A stretch of 38,392 nucleotides of DNA, taken from positions 1-38,392 of IMG/VR virus record IMGVR_UViG_3300030108_001831. One strand, written 5' to 3'. Source of the stretch: a virus. Both the position numbers and the translations under genes were made by a program. Positions 32,501 through 38,392 of this stretch are shown here, in pieces (within the stretch, counting starts at the first letter, position 1; the number at the start of each line of letters is the position of its first letter). The notes under the pieces are model-generated. The model ran no database searches. It worked only from the letters and a program-made list of their open reading frames with translations, and was not told where the DNA came from.

Positions 32501-35500
32501 CAGAAGTAAACAAAGAATACGATTTAGCTGCTAAAGGTGCAGAAAAAATAGGAGAACAAGATTATACATCTGTAGATGAGTTATATGGAGACCTTGTTGA
32601 TTTAGAAGAAGAAGAAGAATTAGAAGGTAAAACAAGATTAACTTTAAGAGATGCTGCTAGATTATTTGATAGTTTTAATTTAGGTACTTTTTCAAAAGAA
32701 AAACAAGTTAATACATTTACAGGGTTTGCTAAAGCAGCAGATATAAATGCATCTATAGAAGATTTATTATCATTAGCAGATTTAGTCTTAACAGGCGACA
32801 CTCCAATACTAACAGATATTCAACACTATCAAATGATATTAGGTGTTACTCAATTAAAAAATGAATTAGAAGAAATAAGAAACTCTGAAGAAACAGGAAC
32901 AATAATAAATTTAGATGCTGATACTAGAGGATCATATGAAACAAAATTAGAACAAATGGAAAAATTAGTTCGTGCAGACACAGCATCAGGTAGTCGTACA
33001 GGATCAGCATTAAGAGCTAGGTCGGTAGCAGCAAATAATGATTATTCATATTATGGTGTTATAAGAAGAGCTACTAAAATGAAACGTGGTATGCCTTTAA
33101 CTAAAGAAGAAATTTCTAAACTAGCAGAAGTTCAAGCTAAATATGAAAAAACTAGAAGAGAAGTTAATAAATTAAGAAGTAAGATTGAAAAGTTAACAAA
33201 CGATGAAGATATATCATCAGCACAAAGTTTCTTTGATCAAGTGTTAGTAGAAAAAGAAAAATTTCCTAAAGGTAAAATAAACAAACTAATAAAAGAAATT
33301 AAACAAACTCTTAAAAATAAAGGTTATAATTTAGAAAGTAGTGGTAAGTTTCAGTTAGGTTTTGGTATAGATGCTAAATTAGCTAAAGATATAAGAGCTT
33401 ATGCTAAGTTATTAATTTTAGAAGCAGATGTAAAAACTTTAAATGAAGTAGTTGCTTTAATAAAATCTGATCCTGAATTTATGGATGTTTCTGATGCTGA
33501 TATATATGGCTCAATATCTGGAAGAATACAAAGAGTACCTCGTACAAAATCAGAAGCACAAAAAAGATTACAAGCTCTTACATTACAAGCTGATTTACAA
33601 GTGCAAATAAACAATGCATTAGTAGGAGTATTTGATCCTAAACGTGCTACTAAACCACCATTAGAAGAAACTAAAGATTTAAGAAAGAAACTTAATAAAC
33701 TAAAAGAACTTGCACATGATGCTGCAACAGAAGATGAAAGAGCAGATAAAATATTAACACAAGTTCGTAACATAGAAGAAATGATAGATGGTTTATATAG
33801 ACCAATAAAAAAACCAACTAAAATAAAATCTGATAAAATACAAGCAGCATTAGATAAGTTATATACTGCTAGGGCAGAGTTAAGAGCGCAAGATAGATTA
33901 TTATTATTACAAACTATTTTAGAATATGGTGAGCCACCTAAATTTACTAGACAAAAACGTGACCCACAATCTGATAGATTAGAAAAGTTAAGAACAGACA
34001 TTAAGTTATTAGAAAAACAAATACGAGAACGTAAAAAAGTAGAAGCTGATAAAGAAAGACAAAAAAGAATTAAGGCTGAACAAGAACAAAAACTACAAGA
34101 TTTAAGTAAACAAATATTAGGATGGTATAGAGATAATGTAGGGCCTGCTTCTAAACCTGAATTAAATGAAACACAAAAAGGTATTAAAGAAGCTAGAAGA
34201 TTACAAAAACAACAAGATAGAATAGGAGAACTTGTTGAAATAATAGCTACAGGTAAACTGCCACCTAAAAATAAAAAAGTTGAAATAGCTGATCCTATGG
34301 GCTTTTTAAAAACTATAGATACTTTAAAAGAAGAATTAAAAAATCAAGAGTGGTATAGACAAATACAACAAAATAAATACGAAGAAAAACGTATAGAACA
34401 AGTAAAACAAAAAATAAAAGAACAAGAAGAGCTTATAAAATCTGGAGACTTTACTGATTATCTAACACCTAAAGAAAAGAAAGAAATAGATAATCCTCAA
34501 TTAAAAGCATTGTTATTACAACAAGCAACAAATACTAGAATAATTCGTAAAACAATAAATGAGTTAAGACCAAGAACTAGAATGGAATTAGCAGGTGATA
34601 TAGCTAGTTTACCTCGTGCATTTATGGCAACTGCTGATATGTCAGGAACATTTAGACAAGCATTTTTAATGGGTGTTAGAGACCCAAAAGCGTTTGCAAA
34701 AGCATTTAAGTATGCTGCTAAAGCTGCTGTTGATCCAAAGTTTGCTGAAGAAGTTATGTTTATTTTAGAAAGTGATACTAATGCAGCAAGAAGATTAGAA
34801 TCAGGTTTATTCTTTTCAAATCTTGATACTGGTATGATTGATTCTGAAGAATCATTTAGTTCTAATATGTTACAAAAACTTTATAAAATACCTGGTCTAG
34901 GTAAGCCATTATCTGTTGTTATGGGCGCATCTGAAAGAAATATGGTAGTAATGTTAAATGTATTAAGAGCAGCTGCTTTTGATAAATATTGTGAAGCAGT
35001 TCCTAACGCTACTTCTAACGAGTTAAAAACTTTTGCTCATTTTATAAATACAATGAGTGGTCGTGGTGATTTAGGAAAACTTGAGCCTGCAGCAGATGGT
35101 TTATCTTATTTATTTTTCTCACCTAGATTTGCTGCATCAAGATTAATGGTTATACCAGAATCTGTTGGTATTGGTGTTAGTCCACTTGTTAAGAAAGATA
35201 AATTAGGTCAATTAAAAACAAAACAAGATAGAGAAGGTGACGTTCGATTAGCAAAAGAAGTTGCTAAATATTGGGGATCATTAGCAGTAACAACAGCTAT
35301 AGTATTTGGATTAGCTGCTTTAGCAGGAGCTGAAGTAGGAGATGAGCCTGATGAGCCTGATTTTGGTAAATTAATTTTTGGTAATATGAGATTAGATATT
35401 TTTGCTGGTGTTGGTCAGCCTATGAGATTGTTAGCTAAAGCTTTAGATAGTGCATATAAAACATCTACAGGACAAGAGGTAAAGCTTGATTTATGGAAAG

Positions 35501-35766
35501 AAACACAAAATACATTAATTAAATATAAAGTAACTCCTTGGGTATCAGGTGTTATTGAATTACTTCAAGGTAAAGATTTTGTATCAAGACAAGATAAAAG
35601 TGCTATGAAAGTTCTTCTTCAAAGATTAGCACCAATAACATTTTCAAACTTATATGAAAATATATATGAAAGAGATGCAGAAGGATATCAAATATTTACA
35701 GAGTTTGCAGCAGAGTTCTTTGGACTATCTGTCTATACTCAGACAAGACGTGGTGGTAGTTTATAG
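26551..35766 (+). CDS. Giant polyvalent internal virion protein: SAP, zincin and C5-methyltransferase domains
   Basis: 3,071 residues, a quarter of the genome, after AGAGGATAATTTTT. In order: helical N-terminal part (FMEWGDNVKREALSLGID); SAP-like DNA-binding motif about 677-709; zinc peptidase motif HETVH at 797-801 with a downstream Glu-rich segment; undefined domains about 950-1310; a polyvalent-associated domain about 1310-1558 (ADEVIQIGGLVLAKN); C5-methyltransferase about 1568-1960 with FGMAGIGTIEM, Cys1640 in FPCQCFS, Glu1692 in IENV and SRKRF at 1732-1736; coiled coils; and a C-terminal phage domain (about 2671-3071) with a hydrophobic segment near 2906-2930. KFQL recurs at 950, 1310, 1559, 1963 and 2266. 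It takes the T7 gp16 position and is likely ejected with DNA. Confidence 0.88.
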   Translation: MKMNDKQYTLQETTVRDIGVNPFFENLDVDFVPSLKEKSDREYFRSDQGKLTQARIKTRNMWRETYGGKSFYRDYNREMRDDEVDAALVQYFKLNPDTPIDYYKIQEDLRRQRDLYYTGDFETLTGGEMFRGALGAFMEWGDNVKREALSLGIDLMSTGQALRTKQIGQSIPMATFQQMPFPGTTVPKEKREEEAKNIKDEATFLKLKVDQLEGLLEKFPSFKDDLEELRAKAGDEEANWFLSSFAATLANAPNLVAGGLGARLFGKSGWIFSMAGMYAQEKDSAFQYFKEIYDISSSTTLEEIKKDPTLSERYNQATKLARAYGLLSAGIEYIQTGGFLRMAGIKKGARPKTLSELFKNKPTREFITNLQGHIKRTTGMAIENIVEEVSQGILYNQFANMAITDAFLNYDIDKRDEMTPLFKDWEENSRSALQLTTILAPVGAFKNFMVQKNYRSKTVQRLKQQGFTHMEASEFALDLANAAGNKEEFKKVAARIQSQFESKEASKVILEKNKLRQTLEDDSGLKTMDGSVFTDQEFDALATTYSTEELIKMIPNKEYQDLFIAAVNGDMEARIEYNKSIQNIVNINNNKNKKRKETEIPPRIQKVITKIEDGELDKSLDIEEGETIEQAREKEINRILEKEGLKPREQETTEEAAEETTEETIPDQPTEVMPEDTSYNDVKTEAKKLGIPIKGKKAELINKINRERAKRGAEQQAKQFEDTPTKYQEKFQRKMAQVMQNSTRALRKIAPTVKILYAKSEEDYLRIVGRSSRGAYVASENTVYLNPSKATQGTVVHETVHAILQYKLGNDKNIQAVTNVLLNDILKDSISFAAKIRIRSYMDKYIKQLNFTEEAASEEGVSELAAILLDNINYVQPSLKARIIDFVSRIFGIDFKNDEMRAIKMLQAIASKTTKGEMILESDVSILDDIAKSTIPGYSNESQTAEANSKFQLSHTDPITGFTYEYDLPDGEFQELEDNGNVTKDQSITDFVDKFMAVTYPDSMFTGTITNENGDILVEGSGGINFVLKFHKGNYVWAAGKKSLAQGLLNRLNESFEDNNGVAYLALALGSREKLLSNTQANKGVINIIQDFINNKKISVTQEQFDKILKDVYGTNNILEIYEKLLPTNTEFSQRKAFALKIAGEIAKIAKDSEIEAILETANIPQTPLKFQEKAKPKEQSKAKLVRYFVEVMTEPFLTNTGITDEDQMIDKKEIGQIYAVIEIRKGATKAALSIQDVTNQPTVKQNESYPYIIQGDQDIKTKLHILKDRYPIHEVFVGKDGEVIEKNLPQKQVPNFGISKSTLRVVNPKFQLEDTQDQYQLNFDVIPQVKDALRQYFDGKISYEEFLRIQDKFDPIRRFEVLPELPTNQEMKDVLDEGKKEKVGIKPKDGEQVSLRLDIPAYTRKDKDGKRIGKYVVTIHKKGIQGVIGYTSTGRAKNVRMTSPKLRTAQIALKETPKGPVSAINGQYVEATDEQNYKDAQELINDPNWVQIGFNPFRRSFFYVREGALRGNPVVAADEVIQIGGLVLAKNITMASVENFKFNEKQKEQLEILRDDAKFQLDETKPKMFFGMAGIGTIEMAFANTEFRNLFNIKPAEYNQSIVDVHNAIHGTGYASQDFMDLDPNEFKDYVYWHASFPCQCFSASNPNGLKANGEPKQGNLTKADFDKEMQLAKHGAKIITTSKPLNVTIENVPNYQGSDQYAVLRKALQDAGYTIREEVVKAQDYGAISSRKRFIVQATLRKDKDGNPVLPPVPEQQGFGDWYKAIEKFIKDAPHYDTLQEKVKTKPAKYIQELLEKIDRKHRDARNKDIIFTEDIAYIATGDESNFSPQGLPGPAIQAGLRSDRDMSKGSKKIPKLLLPVRKLVQEQGVNAVAEMYGVHPSLVKEVYDSPFPFIIKRLSQQMLLAYMGLDPNLNLGLDKLTPSQITQLQILKAGLGNGVHEKTTMSHLKPMMQNFDNAPKFQLSDDEIDALLNQIDKEIEAEVNKEYDLAAKGAEKIGEQDYTSVDELYGDLVDLEEEEELEGKTRLTLRDAARLFDSFNLGTFSKEKQVNTFTGFAKAADINASIEDLLSLADLVLTGDTPILTDIQHYQMILGVTQLKNELEEIRNSEETGTIINLDADTRGSYETKLEQMEKLVRADTASGSRTGSALRARSVAANNDYSYYGVIRRATKMKRGMPLTKEEISKLAEVQAKYEKTRREVNKLRSKIEKLTNDEDISSAQSFFDQVLVEKEKFPKGKINKLIKEIKQTLKNKGYNLESSGKFQLGFGIDAKLAKDIRAYAKLLILEADVKTLNEVVALIKSDPEFMDVSDADIYGSISGRIQRVPRTKSEAQKRLQALTLQADLQVQINNALVGVFDPKRATKPPLEETKDLRKKLNKLKELAHDAATEDERADKILTQVRNIEEMIDGLYRPIKKPTKIKSDKIQAALDKLYTARAELRAQDRLLLLQTILEYGEPPKFTRQKRDPQSDRLEKLRTDIKLLEKQIRERKKVEADKERQKRIKAEQEQKLQDLSKQILGWYRDNVGPASKPELNETQKGIKEARRLQKQQDRIGELVEIIATGKLPPKNKKVEIADPMGFLKTIDTLKEELKNQEWYRQIQQNKYEEKRIEQVKQKIKEQEELIKSGDFTDYLTPKEKKEIDNPQLKALLLQQATNTRIIRKTINELRPRTRMELAGDIASLPRAFMATADMSGTFRQAFLMGVRDPKAFAKAFKYAAKAAVDPKFAEEVMFILESDTNAARRLESGLFFSNLDTGMIDSEESFSSNMLQKLYKIPGLGKPLSVVMGASERNMVVMLNVLRAAAFDKYCEAVPNATSNELKTFAHFINTMSGRGDLGKLEPAADGLSYLFFSPRFAASRLMVIPESVGIGVSPLVKKDKLGQLKTKQDREGDVRLAKEVAKYWGSLAVTTAIVFGLAALAGAEVGDEPDEPDFGKLIFGNMRLDIFAGVGQPMRLLAKALDSAYKTSTGQEVKLDLWKETQNTLIKYKVTPWVSGVIELLQGKDFVSRQDKSAMKVLLQRLAPITFSNLYENIYERDAEGYQIFTEFAAEFFGLSVYTQTRRGGSL

Positions 35767-35844
35767 CTTAATTTTGCTTATATCTTGACCTTCTATAAAG
35801 ACTAGTTTAGAACAGCGATTAAAGACACATATATAGGAGGTTTT

Positions 35845-36135
35845 ATGCAAGGTTTAAGATATAGAGTTACAGGCGCACCAATTCAAGTCGGTGGTATGAC
35901 TGTAAAAGGTAATGCTAATACAGCTATAACTATAACAGCAGATTCAGTTATAGAAGTTGCAGACACAGCTGGTGCTGGTGCATATGTTAAATTAGATACT
36001 TCTGATCCAGGTACAGTATCTAGTGGTACATCAGGTGCATTCTTTATTCCACCATTTGGAGTAACAAGACCATTTCATGTTGGAAGTAATACAGTTGTTC
36101 GTGGCTCTGCCGTTATTAATGTACGAGAGTTGTAA
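35845..36135 (+). CDS. 96-aa virion-associated protein
   Basis: ATG follows ATAGGAGGTTTT. The product is beta-rich with Gly, Thr and Val (RYRVTGAPIQVGGMTVKGNA ... VADTAGAGAYVKLDTSD) and ends RGSAVINVREL. It looks like a small beta-sandwich structural or fibre-base protein. The 78-bp gap before it contains a weak TTGACC-type promoter. Its stop overlaps the next start (TAATG). No family is recognised. Confidence 0.68.
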   Translation: MQGLRYRVTGAPIQVGGMTVKGNANTAITITADSVIEVADTAGAGAYVKLDTSDPGTVSSGTSGAFFIPPFGVTRPFHVGSNTVVRGSAVINVREL

Positions 36136-37898
36136 TGTCGTTAGGATTAAATTTAGGACAAGGCAGTAGTGGTAAAGATTTATTACTTCCCGAACAAACT
36201 AATTTAAATACTTGGCTTATAAAACCATCTACAGATGGTGAGACATCAGTTAATGTTAAGGGTACTGATGCTACTTTTACAGGTATTAATAGTATTGCTG
36301 TAACTAGTGGTGATACTATAACTATTACAGGATTAAGTAGTTCGGCATCTGTATCTAGCGTAGCTTCAGGATCAGTAACACCAACTGTTTCTTCTAATAC
36401 ACTTACATTTGGATCATCAGGTTTTTGTTCTAATATTGTTTTATCAGATGGTACACATTTGCCATTAGCAGAAGGTAGTGGAACTAGAGTTTTTGATATA
36501 AGTGGTAATGGTAATCATGGTACATTATCAGGTACATCTTGGACAACTACTAATAGTATTGCTTCACACAACAATCTAAATGGATTTATTAAATCTGCTA
36601 TAACAGAGAAATCAGTATTTAGTGGAACTAATTGCACAGGTGCTATAAACGCTGATGGAAATTTAGTAGTAACAAGCACAGCAAATAGTAACGTAGCTTG
36701 GACTTTAGGATTTCCTGTTCAACTAACAGGAAGCGTAACTCTTGCATATGATGCTGTTGTTAGTGATGGTGGACAAGTAGCGTGTAACATAAACTTAAAT
36801 GATACAGGCTCATTTTGGGGAACTAGTGGTGGTAGTCCAAATAGTAATATACCAAATGGGTCTTATAGTGCTAGTGGTACTATATCAAGCGACCAAGATA
36901 TAGGATTAACATTTAATGTTTATAGTTTTTTACCAACAGGTCAAACCATTACCTTTAGTAATTTAACTCTTACACCTGCTAGTGGTACTTGTAGATTTCC
37001 TGCATTAATAAATAAAACAAAACAAGGTTACACAGGAGATGGTGTAGCTGATGAAATAGAATTTAATCATAGTTTAAATGCTAGTTCTGATTTTGAAGCT
37101 GAAAGTGAATTTATTGTAAATGACCCTTCATTATCATTACAAGCTGTTATCTCTGCTACAGGAAGTACAACTAACGACAGAGGTTTCTTTTTAAGATATG
37201 AAGCAGGTAGCACAAGATGGTTAATAAAATTAGGAGATACTACTTATCATATTAGTAGTCATTCAATAGCTAGAGGAGATGTATATAAGTTTAATTTAAA
37301 ATATCATTCTAGCACACAGAAAGTTACAGTAACTATGACTAAAAATGGAACAACTACCACACCTATAGATAATCAAGCTGTAACTCATGTTCCTGATTTT
37401 AATGGTCAAGCATCTTTAGGCTCATTACGTTGGTCAGCATCATCACCTGCAGGGTTTACATTTAAAACTTGTAAATTTATACAAGGAACTACAACTAATG
37501 TAGAACTTGATATTGAAAATAGTACAGGGTTATCTACTGTTGCTGACTTATCAGGTAATGGAAACAATGGTACATTACAAAGTGCTACTCTTACATTAAA
37601 TTGGGGTAAAAGATATGTTGATTCTAATGGTAGTATAGTGCCTGCTAACTACATACAAGGACATACTACAATAACTAATCCTAGTGGATTTGTTCATAAT
37701 GGTAGCGAATGTGGATTAGATTTAATTACTACAGATGTAAGTGCATCAGATATAGCGAGCATTAATAATGCAAGTGCTACACAAACTTTTGCAAAACGAG
37801 ATGCAACAAATTCAGATTTAGTTATACAACTTTTACAATATAGTAGTGCGTTATCAGACGCAGGAGAATTAGCAAGGACAAGAGCTTATGTCAGTTAA
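36135..37898 (+). CDS. Tail fibre/spike-like protein with two LamG-like modules
   Basis: A 587-residue Ser/Thr/Gly/Asn-rich beta protein. Two phrases, DISGNGNHGTLSG and DLSGNGNNGTLQS, about 350 residues apart, are typical of concanavalin/LamG-like domains in surface proteins. The middle (RGFFLRYEAGSTRWLIKLGD, DVYKFNLKYHSSTQKVTVTM) also reads as a LamG jelly roll. It probably binds the host surface. The start is short and not clearly a T7 gp17 N-terminal domain, so how it attaches to the tail is unknown. It overlaps the next gene by 11 nt. Confidence 0.78.
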   Translation: MSLGLNLGQGSSGKDLLLPEQTNLNTWLIKPSTDGETSVNVKGTDATFTGINSIAVTSGDTITITGLSSSASVSSVASGSVTPTVSSNTLTFGSSGFCSNIVLSDGTHLPLAEGSGTRVFDISGNGNHGTLSGTSWTTTNSIASHNNLNGFIKSAITEKSVFSGTNCTGAINADGNLVVTSTANSNVAWTLGFPVQLTGSVTLAYDAVVSDGGQVACNINLNDTGSFWGTSGGSPNSNIPNGSYSASGTISSDQDIGLTFNVYSFLPTGQTITFSNLTLTPASGTCRFPALINKTKQGYTGDGVADEIEFNHSLNASSDFEAESEFIVNDPSLSLQAVISATGSTTNDRGFFLRYEAGSTRWLIKLGDTTYHISSHSIARGDVYKFNLKYHSSTQKVTVTMTKNGTTTTPIDNQAVTHVPDFNGQASLGSLRWSASSPAGFTFKTCKFIQGTTTNVELDIENSTGLSTVADLSGNGNNGTLQSATLTLNWGKRYVDSNGSIVPANYIQGHTTITNPSGFVHNGSECGLDLITTDVSASDIASINNASATQTFAKRDATNSDLVIQLLQYSSALSDAGELARTRAYVS

Positions 37899-38277
37899 TG
37901 AAGAACACAAGTACGATAAGTTTGTACACAGCAATGGTATGCCTTATGCTTATCTTGAAGTACCTATAGCATTTCTATCTGAAGAACTACCAACAGATGC
38001 AACTTGGTCGGCGAGTGAAGTAGATGATGATGGTAATTCTACTAAACAAAAAACCATAGAAGAATATGCTATATGGATTAAAAAATCTAATGATGAAACC
38101 AAAGCTATTATAGGATTAATGGCTACAGTTGCACCTACTTATCGTGTACCTAAATTTACTAAAGATGATTTACAAGATTGGGAAACTTGGTTAGATACTA
38201 AAGAACATACTATAGATACATGGCTTACTATAGAAGAACGTAACGTTTTATTGGAAACAGAAGATTATGAAAGTTAA
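37888..38277 (+). CDS. 129-aa protein following the fibre gene
   Basis: The frame starts MSVNEEHKYDKFVHSNGMPY inside the end of the fibre gene. It is acidic with several Trp (AIWIKKSNDETKAI, LQDWETWLDTKEHTIDTWL) and ends ETEDYES, the same end seen at 1-27. It may be a fibre chaperone or a fibre-tip partner because of position. No family is recognised. Confidence 0.7.
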   Translation: MSVNEEHKYDKFVHSNGMPYAYLEVPIAFLSEELPTDATWSASEVDDDGNSTKQKTIEEYAIWIKKSNDETKAIIGLMATVAPTYRVPKFTKDDLQDWETWLDTKEHTIDTWLTIEERNVLLETEDYES

Positions 38278-38392
38278 CGAATCAACAGATATAACTATAC
38301 CATTGCGTAATCTGCTATCTATTATAGGTGGAGTAGCCGTAGCAGTTATAGGTTACTTTCATATAGATGAACGTATAATGTTACTTGAGCAT
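38251..38392. repeat. Right copy of the 142-bp end repeat
   Basis: Matches 1-142 with five substitutions, at 38305, 38306, 38308, 38312 and 38315. See the left copy; together they mark closure of the genome. Confidence 0.9.
38267..38392 (+). CDS. 5' part of the membrane-anchored protein (second copy, cut by window end)
   Basis: The first 42 codons of the same gene as 17-286. All five base differences are silent (TTA/TTG, AGG/CGT, TTG/CTG and TTA/CTA). The protein is identical as far as it can be read. Confidence 0.85.
   Translation, partial: MKVNESTDITIPLRNLLSIIGGVAVAVIGYFHIDERIMLLEH

Noticed and set aside
33399-34001. 200-codon minus-strand frame opposite the giant gene
   Set aside because: Antisense to strongly biased coding sequence; Ser/Leu/Asn-rich shadow without ribosome-binding site or neighbours on that strand.
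1-38392. Search for tRNA genes, CRISPR arrays, insertion sequences, integrase and att sites
   Set aside because: I saw no cloverleaf with a proper T-arm, no spaced direct repeats, no transposase or integrase motifs; the phage appears non-integrating on this evidence.

Overview
The window looks like one complete tailed-phage genome (T7-type podovirus architecture) of a low-G+C, probably marine, host. The last 142 bases repeat the first 142, so the unit length is 38,250 bp and the map closes on itself; I cannot tell circular permutation from terminal redundancy. The AT-rich sequence, the small basic proteins resembling DUF6321/DUF5872 and a cyanobacterial/cyanophage-type glutamine riboswitch suggest a Prochlorococcus/Synechococcus or SAR11-like host. 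The sequence alone does not decide between them.

Layout. (1) 1-2147, plus strand: the end of the late operon, a chain of small basic and membrane proteins ending in a holin-like protein. Most genes overlap the next by 1-8 nt, often as TAATG. (2) 2096-2300, minus strand: a compact promoter, glutamine riboswitch, 18-codon YRG peptide and terminator. (3) 2349-9272, minus strand: the early/replication operon. Read in its own direction it holds small unknowns, a replication-initiator-like winged-helix protein, a DnaB-type helicase, a C5 cytosine methyltransferase with a second long gene in another frame of the same DNA, an SSB-like protein, a NinG-like HNH nuclease and a calcineurin-type phosphoesterase. 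(4) 9272-9486: a divergent control region with a 16-bp palindrome. (5) 9487-11287, plus strand: a second early operon of unrecognised proteins, ending in a GC-rich, probably structured RNA (11287-11482). (6) 11571-38277, plus strand: the late operon. It holds zinc-ribbon microproteins, TerS, TerL, a T7-like portal, a Bbp19-like protein, a GH24 lysozyme, scaffold, major capsid with a structured leader, a decoration-like protein, tail tubular A and B, two internal virion proteins, a 3,071-residue polyvalent protein, and tail fibre-like proteins that run across the closure point into region 1.

How it works together. No DNA polymerase, primase, RNA polymerase, integrase or tRNA gene was seen. The phage probably supplies initiator, helicase and SSB and borrows host polymerases. 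It encodes two separate C5-methyltransferase modules: a free early enzyme, and one embedded in the giant protein next to internal virion proteins, which may enter the cell with the DNA.

Most worth following: the dual-frame methyltransferase locus with an ATGTG double start; the polyvalent protein with HETVH peptidase motif, methyltransferase and five KFQL tetrapeptides at domain borders; the glutamine-riboswitch cassette; and the capsid leader with an 8-nt anti-Shine-Dalgarno.
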